A stretch of 64,000 nt of DNA from Euryodendron excelsum (lineage: Eukaryota > Streptophyta > Magnoliopsida > Ericales > Pentaphylacaceae): assembly GCA_033060915.1 (NCBI GenBank), contig CM065389.1:16700001-16764000 (forward strand). Reading direction: 5' to 3'. This document shows, piece by piece, positions 10,222 through 20,382 of this stretch. The position numbers and the translations under genes are program-made. The notes below the pieces were generated by a model, which did no database searches, was not told the origin of the DNA, and worked only from the letters and a program-made list of their open reading frames with translations. Within the stretch, counting starts at the first letter, position 1, and each line of letters starts with the position of its first letter.

Positions 10222-13200
10222 GCACATCACCTTTATGGTATCTATTCAATCAACGTTACTGTAATTGAACATATGAATATAGTAGTTCGATGAAAATACA
10301 CCGAAACACTATATAAATTTTTCTCTTTTTCTTTTCCTTATCATGTTGAATCTTTCATTTTCAGTAATGAAGTGTAATTTTTGTACAAGGTAAGGAAAGG
10401 CCAGGACACTCAATGTGGCATCGAGATAAAACAAATGACTAAAATTTAAGAGATTACCTAAGTCCCAAGGTAAAGAGGAATGCAAACACCTTGCAAACCA
10501 CACTCAACTGGCATATGAATTTACTGTACATTTACCAATTTATATTTTTTAAATGAATCTTTTCCAGCATTATTGAAATTGATAACTGCAGTGATTTTAA
10601 GTTTTACAACACCCTAATTTGCTATGTTACGGTGTGGACCAAAGCACATTCTCAGTTTTCAACTCAAATTTTGATAGTGTGGACCTAAACATAGCACCAA
10701 TATCAAACAAGGGTCCATGCCCACATCCATGCTCAATGTAAAAATGAAAAATGTAAGTCATAAAGCACAATACTGAATTCCTAAAAAAAAAAAAAAAATT
10801 AAAAAGCTCACCATTTTTGAAAGCTGGAAACCAATTCAAACATCCAAAATTTTCATTTATTTTTTTTCAAATCAACAACATATATACTCACAATATATAT
10901 ATATATATATATAGAGATAGAGAGAGAGAGGTCAGGGGCACACAACTTTCCCATAATTTGAGTACATTTTAAAAATTTAACAATAATGAAGAACTCTAAT
11001 GAATACAAACATCCACTTATGAATCCACTTATGAATAATGAAAAACAATAATTAACAACTTTAATCCACTTATGAATACAAACATCCAACATATATATAT
11101 ACTCACAATATATATACAGAAAGAGAGAGAGACGGAGACAAACATGTAAATGTCGAGTAGAAGATTTCCTAATGCTATCGGGAGAGAGAGAACAGCGATG
11201 GAGGGCTTTGTTCAATAAACAAGAGATAGCACGTTACCCTTCGGCGATGCTTCCTTCAATGGCGTCTCGAGCAGAAGATTCCTTCAGTGGCATCTTCAAT
11301 GGCGACTCGAGCAGGAGATTGACTGGGGAAGAAATGAAAACCCTAATGACGCTTTTCGAACAAAAACTTTTGATATAGGCGATGTTTGCTAAAAACGTCA
11401 ACTAGATTGACGTTTTCTTAAATGAAAGCGTCAATTCAATTAACGTTTTTAGTTCGGCACCGAAAACGTCAATCTTATTGACGTTTTTGGTTCTCACCGA
11501 AAAGAAGAAAACGTCATTACGATTAACGTCTTTTGTTCACACACACTAAGCGTCATATGTATTGACGTTTTCCTTTGTTTTATCGACTAAGAAAAAATAC
11601 AAATTGAAATCGTCATCCATATTAACGTTAATCGTAAAAACGTCAATAGAATTGACGTTTAACCATTGTTTGGTAAATATAAAAAAAGTGACCCTGGTAT
11701 AATATATATTGAATAAAATAAATATCTTATGGTAAAAAGCCCTATAATAGGGTATAGCTTCTACTCTGTGGTCTTTTTTTAATAATTAAAGCCTTATTTG
11801 TTCTGTCCCATTTGGTGTCTTAATTTCCTTTTTCGGAAGTTCCATTATATTTGTCTTAGATAATGTATGAGAACTGCTTCCAAAAGATAGAGCGAAGTAG
11901 CATTCCTTTCTTCCGCTGGTCAAATATCTCAACTAAGTTTAATCATCAATTTCCCATCTTACCTCTTTATAAGTAACTTTCCCATAATCCCCTTTTGATA
12001 CTTACTTTAATCATATTCACAATTCCCCAAAAAAATCATTCAAATATTTTTGTATTTCTATTATTCAAAGAAGATTTTCTTCAACTGGGTGCATCTTCAA
12101 CCATGACACACAAAATGTGATGGAGGGAGTAGTAGTTATGTTGATCTGGTTTTGATGCTATCTTTTAACAAATAGTAATCTTCAAATTTATTCTATTATT
12201 AAATCCATGTCTTTAACAGCCTTTCGTGTTTTTAAGATGGTCAACAGCTAGTAGGATTGTTTAGTTTTTAAGGATCTCAGCTTCAGGTAGAACACTCGGA
12301 GAGAGTCTGAAGGATTCAACATGCTATGGGTTGGGGGTAGAATTTGAGTATGATTACTATCAGAATAATGAGGGCTCAAAACAACTTCTTGGCATGAGGA
12401 TAGGGTTTTTTGATTTGCTGTGTCTGTTGTAGCTATTTGTCTATTGACATTGAGAATGGATTTGTTGGATCACTTATTCAAACTGGAACTTGATCTATAG
12501 GGAGTGGTGAATCTGGTAACTCATGCTGTTTTTACTTCAATTTTACTTATAGGGTACGAGCTAAAGTCATAGTACCCTCTAACTGATATTGGCTTCATGA
12601 GACATTCATAGGCAGAAAAAATTGTAGTTGGAATGTGGTTTCCTCTCCAAATTCAGTGGTGTCATTAACCGTGCTCTCTGTGCTGCAATTTCTAAAGCAA
12701 TAGGAGATTGAGGCTTGTTTCAGAATAAAAACGAGAAGTGCCTTCTGTAATAATCTACCAATAAAGGACAATTAGGTAGAAATGGTAGTCAGTACTGCAA
12801 ATCTGCAACATGCTTTCACGTTCTCCTTCGGAGGAAGAAGAAAATACTTGTGTCATCAATTAATGAATCGCCACTGAAAAATGATGGCACTACCAAGAAG
12901 CTATATTACCTGGACTCTTCTAAATTTGTGAAATCGGACAAGGATATGAGATATGTGTCCAATATGACTAGTTGGATATGCATCCAAAAAGTATGAATAA
13001 ATATTTGATTTTATACTCTATACATAAAATGTTATATTTTAGTTTGTATACACCATTTTACATTACATAATAATTTTTCTTTTTAAAAAACATAGAAATT
13101 TTAGCAGTGTTTGAGTGTCCTTGGATATGAGAATGAGATGAATCCGACGCTTTGACAAGTACTTGTGCTCGACACCCGTACCTAGGCAAGAAGTGCAATT

Positions 13201-15443
13201 GAATATTTACTTTTTATATATTTTTTGCAGAATTGTCTCATCTGTTCCTTAGGATCTATGGATGCAGAAAAACAAAACAAAAAAGGATCTATGGCTGGGG
13301 GTAAACAGGCAATCAAGCATCTAACAGTTACCTATAGGTTAGTTGAGAGTCTTTAACTTGAGTCGTGTAGAATGGAATGGTGCTTATTTCTGAGCAGATT
13401 GATGTGTTCCTTTTGATCACAAAGCACAGTACAAGCTGTTGATTCAGTAGGAGAAAGCAAAGGTAGGTTCTCTTTCGATGCGTGCGGCAATTACATGTTT
13501 TCAGCTAGGAAGGGTAAATCGCTTGTAAGATTTTTGTAGTAGAGAGGACATTGGATTTGATACTGTTCCATTTCATTTAGTCACTTGAATACGAGAATGC
13601 ATTTTAGCAGATACCTTAGCAATTCTATTCTCATTTATGTTGTCTTGCTGAAGTATATGTGATGCAAGCCCTAAGAAGCTCAAGGAGAAACAAACTCAAA
13701 GCAGAGAAAACTGTCATAATTGGCATAATTTCAAGGCAGGGCCCATTGTGACTTTTGTAATCAAGTTTTCTGTTTTATTAGAGATCTTTTAAGATGATAC
13801 GCAATCTGACTTGTTGGTAATATGATAATCAGCATCTTACTTTTAAGATGATATTGTCTCATTGTGAATAACACAAAGTTCTCTGCTCATAATATTCAAT
13901 GTTATTACACAATGTGAGGTGTATTTGAGTTGTATTCAGTTGATCGACATGTTACTATGGGAATAATATTTTGATGAATGCATGAGATGCAAAAATGTAT
14001 CTGTAATATAACCTTTTTGATTTACAGTGTTCAACAAAAGCCCATAGAGAAGAAAAGATTTAATAACCTGACATTTGATTCCCATTACCTTGATTGTGAT
14101 ACTAAATTTTGGACTCCTGCCTTTGTCAAATTGTGCTTTTAAAAAATCTATTTTGATTTGTCATTGGAGGTTCAGACCACAGTCCGGATGCCAGCTTGTA
14201 ATATCATCTATTATTAGAGGATGGAGGTGTGGGGGTGGCCTATTTCTTTACCTTTTCCTGAAATGATTTTTGATTTTTTTTACATCTTTCAATATTGATT
14301 CAGATTTACCTCTTCAAAACTTCACCTACACAGGTTACATACCTAGTCTAAAGATTTGGTGTGGGATATACTACAGTTTTTACTTGTGATTTTTCTAGGG
14401 GTACCCATTGTCACCTTTCATTTTCTTTTTCGTTCCATGTGCAATCTCCAATTTTATTCCCAAGGGTGATATTTGAATTTCTCCATAAAAATTTAGAATT
14501 CAGCTCTACAGGCATATTTGGCCGCCACAAGAACAATGAAGCAGCCTGGTGAATGATCATTTAGCCATATCAATTTGGCATCCCGTTGGGGCTTTGTTAA
14601 TAATGCTTATCAAAAAAAATAATAATAATAATAATGAAATAAATGGAGTCATTTAGCCATTTGATTTTGCATATGCGAACTACTTCATTTTGTACTGTTT
14701 TCCTTATCAACAATTTTAATGTACTTTCAAAACTCGACTGCTAGCATATCAGCCTTTGTTGGAAATGATTACAAGTTTCTGACAACCTTGGATTTTGTTT
14801 TTCAGGCGTAGATCACTCTTGGTAGAGCACAATTAAACTTTGGGGAGCCTGATAGTGCTATTGAAAGCTTTGACAGAGCATTAGCTATCAAGGTACGACT
14901 TCAAAACAGGTCACAATTGTTATTTTCTAGCTTGACCATTTAGGTTCGAGATCATCTACACCTACTTGATATGGGTTCATGGCATTGTAACTGAGGAGAT
15001 GTGTGCAACCCAATATAAGGAGGGCAAGCAGCCAAGGAGTAGGAGATGGGAATTGCTTGGCCAAAATGTGAAGTTATCAGAGCTGTTGGATTTTTTTTTT
15101 CTCTAGATTTTAGGTTTTTGAGCCTTAGGCGAATTCATATTGTATGCAGCCATGCTAAGTTTCATTTGCTTGCACCTTTAGTGGGACAGTTAACCACTCA
15201 TGTTGAAGTAATATATGCCTAGTGAGGTGCTTGCTATTTGGAGTTTGACCTAGTCAATAGTTGAATGTCCTTTTGCTTATAATTTATTGAGTTTACTGCT
15301 ACATGCAGCATGATTCTATTGAGGCACGAGATGACAGGCAAACTGCATTACATCTTCTGAAGAAGCGTAAGCAGCTTCACTCATCAGGCTTGAATACTAC
15401 TGAAAATTGTTATGCGGTTAGGGACAAGACCGAAAGCTCCTGA
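4589..15443 (+). CDS. TTC33-like: TTC33-like tetratricopeptide-repeat gene, 5'-incomplete, with an in-frame TAG
   Basis: Four exons with consensus GT/AG borders join in frame: 4589-4727, 5059-5090, 14806-14892 and 15309-15443. They encode two to three TPR helices (GRYREALGKWEAALTLMP, then ATELEPSWAE, then ITLGRAQLNFGEPDSAIESF) and a basic C-terminus (RDDRQTALHLLKKRKQLHSS) ending in TGA. Domain order and spacing match the small cytosolic TPR protein TTC33 conserved between animals and plants, where the TPRs are presumed to be a protein-protein scaffold. The exon or exons for the first roughly 70-100 residues are not in the window. The second codon of exon 14806-14892 is TAG where the family has Trp (A-W-x-T-L-G-R-A). 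Unless this is spliced out, the product loses its last TPR. One intron is 9.7 kb because a MULE sits in it. Family assignment is firm; functional status is open. Confidence 0.8.
5059..5090 (+). CDS. TTC33-like: TPR gene exon b (32-nt microexon)
   Basis: Acceptor CAG at 5056-5058 and donor GT at 5091. The 32 nt complete the split Arg codon and encode ATELEPSWAE, ending in phase 0. It is supported by perfect phase agreement with both neighbouring exons. Confidence 0.8.
5668..5898 (+). repeat. About 116-bp tandem duplication in the TPR intron
   Basis: Copies 5668-5783 and 5784-5898 share TCAAGTAGTTGCT, CTCTTTTAGATTAAACTAGT and GATGAAGGGTACTA with about a dozen differences. No coding content. 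Confidence 0.85.
6278..6286 (+). repeat. MULE target-site duplication, left copy
   Basis: TATAACAGG; the partner at 11743-11751 is TATAATAGG. Confidence 0.85.
6287..6370 (+). repeat. MULE left terminal inverted repeat
   Basis: 84 bp from GGGCCTTTTACG to CAATGGTTAA. It pairs with 11659-11742 along its whole length with scattered mismatches. Confidence 0.9.
6371..6560. repeat. Left subterminal palindrome cluster of the MULE
   Basis: Repeated inverted pairs of GCGTCA/TGACG(C/T) separated by a few bases, for example GCGTCATTATGTATGACG and GCGTCATCTCTAATGACG. Arrays like this often hold transposase binding sites. Every motif contains the TGACG core also recognised by plant TGA-type bZIP factors. 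Confidence 0.75.
6616..7149. repeat. Three 178-bp tandem repeats plus a truncated fourth
   Basis: Units start at AACTC at 6616, 6794 and 6972, each exactly 178 bp, and a fourth begins at 7150 and breaks off. Shared blocks are TTCGACG, CGAGGCGGTGCTG, AGTTTTTCAAATC and GGGAGAAAAATGCAGT. They are GC-rich against the AT-rich element. Frames through them exist but 178 is not a multiple of 3, so no protein repeat is kept. Confidence 0.93.
7582..7827 (-). pseudogene. MULE transposase SWIM zinc finger (C-terminal exon)
   Basis: CSCSKYIINKYPCSHM fits the C-x-C-x(n)-C-x-H SWIM pattern found at the end of MuDR transposases, preceded by GGQKQVVRLNQ and followed by the usual LVAPEYKIDVY tail. The exon is open to its stop at 7582. 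Confidence 0.88.
8289..8780 (-). pseudogene. MULE transposase catalytic core
   Basis: It contains PVIGIDGTFLNGKYTGKML (first catalytic Asp), LPLTFAIVDEEATASWSWF and the C-terminal RYCLRHVRSNF motif of the DDE superfamily MULE domain. The second acidic position, normally S-D-R in this family, reads SYRHRGLLNAV (TAC at 8436-8438 on the minus strand). The frame ends at a TGA replacing Trp. Confidence 0.9.
8999..9895 (-). pseudogene. MuDR N-terminal DNA-binding domain exon
   Basis: A 298-codon open stretch begins MEKENITSR, with a Tyr/Ser/Gly-rich leader, an acidic linker (DLDVDEDIDAKLMADDESDD) and the plant MuDR DNA-binding domain (GMIFKDKDSVKYVVNMY, WDIRCKHDYSWRFRASKK, THHC-like Cys/His region AGPHHCVFTRLQRDH). 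The true coding end is the splice donor at 9028; the last dozen codons are intron read-through. ATG 9893-9895 is probably internal, since the same frame continues upstream to 10249 apart from stops. Confidence 0.85.
10181..10221 (+). repeat. Homopolymer C31 followed by A10
   Basis: Thirty-one consecutive C (10181-10211) then ten A (10212-10221). On the transposase strand this is T10-G31 and would encode a poly-Gly run near the N-terminus. Assembly length is unreliable in such tracts. Confidence 0.8.
11390..11658. repeat. Right subterminal palindrome cluster of the MULE
   Basis: Seven imperfect palindromes of the form AACGTCAAnnnnATTGACGTT, spaced about 30-45 bp apart, mirror the cluster at the other end. 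Confidence 0.8.
11659..11742 (-). repeat. MULE right terminal inverted repeat
   Basis: 84 bp from TTAACCATTG to AAAAAGCCC, the reverse complement of the left end. Confidence 0.9.
11743..11751 (+). repeat. MULE target-site duplication, right copy
   Basis: TATAATAGG, one mismatch from the left copy. Confidence 0.85.
14806..14892 (+). CDS. TTC33-like: TPR gene exon c with TAG at codon 2
   Basis: 29 codons in phase 0 between CAG (14803-14805) and GT (14893). The sequence starts GCG TAG ATC and continues ITLGRAQLNFGEPDSAIESF. Family members have Trp where TAG lies (14809-14811). The TAG itself supplies an AG that could act as an acceptor 6 nt downstream of the normal one and would remove the stop in frame. 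Confidence 0.8.
15309..15443 (+). CDS. TTC33-like: TPR gene last exon
   Basis: Acceptor AG at 15307-15308; 44 codons plus TGA at 15441-15443. It encodes HDSIEARDDRQTALHLL and a Lys/Arg-rich tail (KKRKQLHSSG) ending in TESS. The reading frame is intact. Confidence 0.82.
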   Translation, partial: HDSIEARDDRQTALHLLKKRKQLHSSGLNTTENCYAVRDKTESS

Positions 15444-16741
15444 AGGTATGTGAAAGGCGAGTATAGAGTAGTCTGCTATTTACATGTATACTTCTTTGGC
15501 TGCATAAGAGTAGATGAAATAAACTTTGGGATCTTACATTTTTGCTAGTCACAGAGAGAGAGATCATCTAGTTGTTTGGCCTGTACAGGGTTGCTACCAG
15601 AACTAAGTTTTTATTCATGTGAGATTTAGCTCAAACTGAACTCAAGGTACAGGTCGAAGCACTGAATATGAGAAAGCAAGGAGGAAAGAAGAGAAAAGAA
15701 AGGGGATGAGGTGTTGGAAGCCTGAGAACACAATCTGATGCCTCAAAGCAACTATTTTGTTGAAATCTATTGCATCCTGTAGTTTGTAATTTGTTTCAAC
15801 ACTGATAAGTGACCATGTTGGGACTGTTCAAACTCAAATAGATGAATTTAGTTAGTTCTGCATGTCAAGCCAAATAATTTCTCTTCATATTTTCACTCTA
15901 TTGTTTCTTCCTTATAATGTTGTAAGCGTGCGAGTAGGAGTTCAATAGTTATTTCTACTGAAGGCATGTTCTGAAAGGCATAGTATTATGCCATATGAAT
16001 ATCTGTGCCATCAATTACATATGAGAAGAATGAGATATATATAGTCCTGAATCAGTAAATTTAGTTCTTAAAAGTGACAACACAAGTGTTTTCTGCAATG
16101 CAGAATGTCAAGTTTAAGTAATCATACACAAGTAGAGCTCAGGAATATGAGCCTTTTCATTAACATCCTCTTAATACTTTTCCTTGTATTTGGAGGCTGA
16201 TCTATTTTCTCTTTGAGATAATTTCAGGCCCCACAACAAGAAGCTGAACCCCAAAGTCATGTAACGTTGTAAGGCCTAGTATGATGTTGAAGAATAAGAA
16301 AGTGAGTATAAGGGCCTTCTTCCATGATGTACACCAAGTAAACTATAAGCATTTCATGGGACAGGACTGAAAATTATGGCATATTATCTAGGATTGGTGA
16401 CTGTTTCTTTTCTATGATACAGCCTGCCCTTAAATTTCTTGGAAATTCCATATTGTATGCATCATCATAAAGTTTTTTACACAACCACCACTACTAAATC
16501 ACTTTCTTGAAGATAGCTTAGAAAACTTAAAACCCCCCGCTCATGCCCTGCTTACCAGTTCTATCAGATGTTGCTTAGTTATGTGATTTATTAAGACATT
16601 TCGTGGTTTGACTCATGGAAGAGTACACTTAAAATCTGATTATTTTTGTATAGTAAACTGCTTTTCTTTGTCCTAAGACATGAAACTGGAAAGTTGTATT
16701 CGGTTTCAAACATGTTTTTGTAGTTTTATTCTGTGTTACGG

Positions 16742-16919
16742 GAACTTTTCTTAAACATATGAAATATCCTTGCGAGACACTCGACAATTAAGTCTCCAAC
16801 TCTTGAGTAAGGGTTGGGGTATGGACATGTGAACTTTTCTTAAACATATGAAATATCCTTGCGAGACACTCGACAATTAAGTCTCCAACTCTTGAGTAAG
16901 GGTTGGGGTATGGATATGT
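16742..16919 (+). repeat. 89-bp tandem duplication, nearly perfect
   Basis: Units 16742-16830 and 16831-16919 both start GAACTTTTCTTAAACATATG and include CGAGACACTCGACAATTAAG. They differ at about one position, so the duplication is recent. Confidence 0.93.
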
Positions 16920-18036
16920 GTCCGACATGTATTGTTGAACATTCACTTAACAAAAATGTTTTGTAATTTGAGTATACCAGCATAAAACTTCTATATTATG
17001 ATTAAATGCTCTATAGCACTTTATAAATACTATTTTATATTAGAAAATAAAATAAGTATATTAAAAAATATGACTATCTTATCATGTCGGCATGACCTTG
17101 GTCATAGGAATTAGACATAATATCCAATATTTCGACACGTATCTGCACTTGACAAAGATCTTCCTAGAAGTTAATTTTCTGGCATTTCTTTTCCTGCTTC
17201 TTCAGTCAACTCTCTCCTTGTGTTATACTTACTAGAATTGTCGGATTGAACCTAATCATACTTATTATTTAATCACCCACAAGCTCTTTGGACATGGAAA
17301 ACATCCTGAGAATATATTTGAAATCAAAAGAATGTTTCTGCCAAATGGCTAACTAAAAATAATAAGTGCTGCTTTGATTGCATGTTACGTTTTTGTGTTT
17401 CGCCCATAATTGAATGCGAATTCAGCTCTCTATTCCGACTCTTATTAACATTGGAAAATCCATACATGCCTTTCTTCCTTTGTGTTCCTTCCATGTGTTG
17501 AAGTTACCAATGAAGTCAATTTTTGCAAGCCTGTAGATGTTGCCATAATAGTTTGTGAACCGAATATGATGCATCAAAATGCTGCATTAGCAAGGGTGGG
17601 GGATTCGATTTGCAATTTCAATTGAGACCATATAGGAAATCTATGTCCTAGACCATTTAAGCATATCTGAGAATTTAATTTTGGTGTCGATAAATATTAG
17701 TTCTATTTCCTTTAGTTCATCTGTCACTGCATGCATTTACAGAAGCACCATGTGTTAAGCTCTTTGAAAAAAACAAAAGTATTGGGTGGTGCATTCAATC
17801 TGAGAAAGGAAAAAAAAGAAAAAAGAAGGATAAGATTTACAGAGAGATTGGGATTCTTGCTGTCACCCTTAAAATTTGCAGTTATTTTGTATTAAAATAA
17901 CATGAAATTGCTGCAATATTAGCAGAACCTTCTTGGAGTGCTCATTAATATTGTTTCGTTGGCTTTGTTTATTCTCAGATCTAGGAAAGAATGACAGAAA
18001 AGAAATGAAACTGCTTGAAACATCTTCTAGCCTCTG

Positions 18037-18037
<1 letters not shown>

Positions 18038-18084
<47 letters not shown>

Positions 18085-18185
18085 GAGAACTAAACAGGCT
18101 AGTGCTTTGATCAACAGATGCTGGAAATGGTATTGGGAAATTGTGTTACTGTTGCATGTCCATGCATTTGCATTGGCATAATTGC

Positions 18186-18221
<36 letters not shown>
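18038..18221. repeat. (CT)22 and (GA)16 in inverted arrangement
   Basis: A CT tract at 18038-18082 is followed 107 bp later by a GA tract at 18190-18221. The two are complementary and could pair as a hairpin of about 32 bp. They lie just downstream of microgene 1. Confidence 0.9.
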
Positions 18222-18386
18222 CAAATCCGCAATCTTGCAATGGCTATTCCATTGCTTATTATAGGATCCGAAGGTATTATTTATTTTCCTATATAAAAAA
18301 CAGAGAAGGTAGGCATTGCTGAAGACACTTTCAAACAACACGCATTGCTGAACATACATATACTTCAATATAAAATGATCAATTAA

Positions 18387-18494
18387 TTACCCACGATCTT
18401 TAGTTTTGCTAGAACATGTGAAAAACCTCGCCACTGCTATCAAAGCTTTAATCAGCACATTTCCACGAGGCGGAGGATGCTTGCTCTGTGCCAT
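18387..18494 (-). CDS. PPPR microgene 1 (35-aa small basic protein)
   Basis: ATG at 18492-18494, TAA at 18387-18389. The protein has a short polar N-terminus (MAQSKH), the motif PPPRGNVLIKAL, a hydrophobic/basic segment (IAVARFFTCS) and a basic tail. It is one of four homologous open copies in this window (also 23935-24054, 34046-34201 and 48551-48694). Conservation of PPP-R/K, of the Leu/Ala helix and of flanking DNA argues for a real gene. A TATA box lies about 85 bp upstream. No signal peptide is evident. Function unknown; I do not recognise a named family. Confidence 0.65.
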   Translation of the reverse strand: MAQSKHPPPRGNVLIKALIAVARFFTCSSKTKDRG

Positions 18495-18575
18495 CTCTTC
18501 GAAGACTCGGAAACAACCATATCAAAAGCAAGAATCCTAACACTTTGATGTCAAATTAAACTAGCTCTTGTCAAG

Positions 18576-18586
18576 TTATTTATAGG
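18576..18586 (-). promoter_or_regulatory. TATA box of microgene 1
   Basis: CCTATAAATAA on the minus strand, 82-92 bp upstream of the ATG. The same motif sits at the same place in the other copies. Confidence 0.6.
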
Positions 18587-19661
18587 TTAATGAAACAAGA
18601 ATGTTTGGTTCCTTGGTACTAAACAAGACAGATTCGTGGAAGCATTTGTTATGCCATTTCCTGTTATTTTGCCTCCAAAAGTGCTATATGGAAATTTGTA
18701 TGCATTAATCATTTGGTTCTAACCACAAACACTGTAAAACCTTTTTAGTATTTGGTTCCTTCTCGGAGAAGTTAAATTTGTTTTTTCTTCTTACGTTCGT
18801 TATCAGTGTCTATTTGATTCATAATTCAACGTTAATTTTCTTATCTTCTTCGTTGAACTTACTGCATCTCTCTTACCTCCCGCCATGTCAGATCACATAG
18901 AGGATTGTGACCCTTCATTAGAAGGTCCCATTAATCTAAACAGTGTAATGTTATACATACATAATTTTTCTACAGAATTTTCATACAGAATAATATAACT
19001 GTTTGTGAACTTTTCATTTAAAAAAAAACATTTACTCTTGACTTATAATTTCAAAAATGTCAGTGTCACATCATTCTAATTTGATTTTCTGTATAAAATT
19101 TTTAAAAAAATAGTATTTTTCATTCATATATAATGTTTTGATCATGTTTCAAGCATGCTTGGAAAAGCCTATCTAATCTAGAAACCTGTTACACTGGTAT
19201 TTTCAAGCCTGCAGTGTGAACGATTACCTTCTTGACATTGTAGAGGAAATCGATCTGCAAATTCTCAAGAAGTTGCATATTAACTCTAAAGGCAACTGTT
19301 GTGAATTACAAAATTGTTTTAAATCAATTTCGATTTAAACTTCGATGGTTAAAATTTCATTGTTTGCTTTACCAAAACTTTTGGGTGCTTTGAGTTTCTC
19401 TTCCTAGAATTGTCAAAAGCAGTCAGTCAAGTAATGGAGAGAAGCAACACGAGGAGAGAAAAGTCGCATGATGGAACATGCCATTAATACTGAGAAATGC
19501 TCAACGGTAATATAAGTCCATATATAAGCTATTTAAAGTCCACCCAAAATCGTAGTAGTCGAACGAGGAGATTTCATTTGGGCTCTAAAACTACTAATTT
19601 TGACCTATTTACAAAATTATTACATTTAAGTTCTCTTTGCACATTTTTTCACGTTCAAGCA
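18587..19661. other. Upstream flank of microgene 1
   Basis: Non-coding. The 18600-18920 part matches 44080-44420 (shared CTGTTATTTT, TTTTTAGYATTTGGTTC, CTCCCGCCA and AGAGGATTGTGACCCTTCAT), so both are the promoter flank of array copies. Confidence 0.6.
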
Positions 19662-20341
19662 TGAGAAATATATAAGTGTAAATTTCTATATTAAAAATAG
19701 AACCACACTAAAATATGAAAAAGACAAATTTAATGTTTCTTAGAGAAAAAATAAATAGTACCCACAATTCACTATATAAAAACTTTAATATTTTATTGGT
19801 TTAGGCCTTAAAGAAGGTTTTAAGCAGTGGGGATAGTTATTTATTTTTTTTTTTGGTTTATAAGTAAAAAAACTAATTTTTTTAAATTTTTTTGTTTTGA
19901 TTTTTGTTTTTTTTTTGTTTTTTTGCTCATCTTAGCTTATAAAGGCAAAAAAAGTTAAATTTTTTTTTTTGACTATTTTACTTATAAGCTAAAAAAAAAC
20001 AAAATAAAAAGCTAGATTTAAACCGTACTAAACGGATTTGGTTCAAATGTAATATTACTTTTCATGAACTCCTTTGATATAGAAAAAGAAAAAGACCTGG
20101 CAGGTCTAATTAGAAACCTGACACAAACATAAAACAAAATTAAAAAAAGAAAACAAAAACAATGAACTACTAGTGTCAATTTATTAACAGCTTGCTTGGA
20201 ACTTGAAGGGGGAAAATGAATATAAAATAATTTTAAAAATTTCACTCAGTAAAAAAAATTTAAGAATTTACCTTTCGTGTTTGATTCTATCTAAAAAGAA
20301 AAAAAATGGAAAAAGCAGAGAGAAGTAAGGGGAAAAAAAGC

Positions 20342-20382
<41 letters not shown>

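Larger units (their letters stand above)
7582..10249 (-). pseudogene. MULE transposase, inactivated (MuDR family)
   Basis: Pieces in order on the minus strand: N-terminal segment 10249-10007 (ITLEELEQFFIPKVV), linker and MuDR DNA-binding domain 9895-9029, a 92-bp intron (9028-8937, GT..AG), transposase core 8935-8110, and a SWIM finger 7827-7582. Lesions include in-frame stops at 8853-8855 (SYRKA-stop-LAKTRAIE), 8289-8291 (NLV-stop-RAGSC) and 8178-8180 (EVEK-stop-TLAH), all TGA where relatives have Trp; a small deletion near 8110 that shifts the frame; and a catalytic Asp changed to Tyr. Family relatives are 600-800 aa single proteins. This copy cannot make active transposase. Confidence 0.9.
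6287..11742 (-). mobile_element. Mutator-like element (MULE), 5,456 bp, complete ends, inactivated transposase
   Basis: The ends are inverted repeats of 84 bp (GGGCCTTTTACG on the left, GGTAAAAAGCCC on the right) flanked by a 9-bp target duplication: TATAACAGG at 6278-6286 and TATAATAGG at 11743-11751, one mismatch. Nine-base duplications and long TIRs are diagnostic of MULEs. Inside, the minus strand carries a degraded MuDR-type transposase (about 10249 to 7582). Subterminal blocks of short palindromes lie at both ends, and a 3 x 178-bp tandem array lies near the left end. The element sits in an intron of the TTC33-like gene in antisense orientation. Confidence 0.93.
5091..14805 (+). other. 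9.7-kb intron of the TPR gene carrying a MULE
   Basis: Bounded by a GT donor at 5091 and a TTTTGTTTTTCAG acceptor ending at 14805. It contains ordinary AT-rich sequence at 5091-6277, the complete MULE at 6287-11742, and AT-rich non-coding sequence at 11752-14800, which includes an (AAT)n run near 14619. No other gene is supported in it. Confidence 0.75.
15444..18386. other. TPR gene 3' region and intergenic sequence
   Basis: No coding frame is supported. It holds an 89-bp tandem duplication at 16742-16919 and the (CT)n/(GA)n pair near 18.1 kb. The rest is AT-rich. Confidence 0.5.

Noticed and set aside
10853..11215. 120-codon minus-strand frame in the MULE
   Set aside because: Composed of translated (TA)n and (GA)n tracts; no similarity to MULE accessory proteins.
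14809..14811. TAG in the TPR exon read as selenocysteine, pyrrolysine or programmed readthrough
   Set aside because: Nuclear plant genes do not use these codes; deamination and possible splice rescue explain it more simply.
17869..18368. Overlapping frames through the CT/GA tracts
   Set aside because: Low-complexity translation of microsatellites; not conserved with paralogous units.
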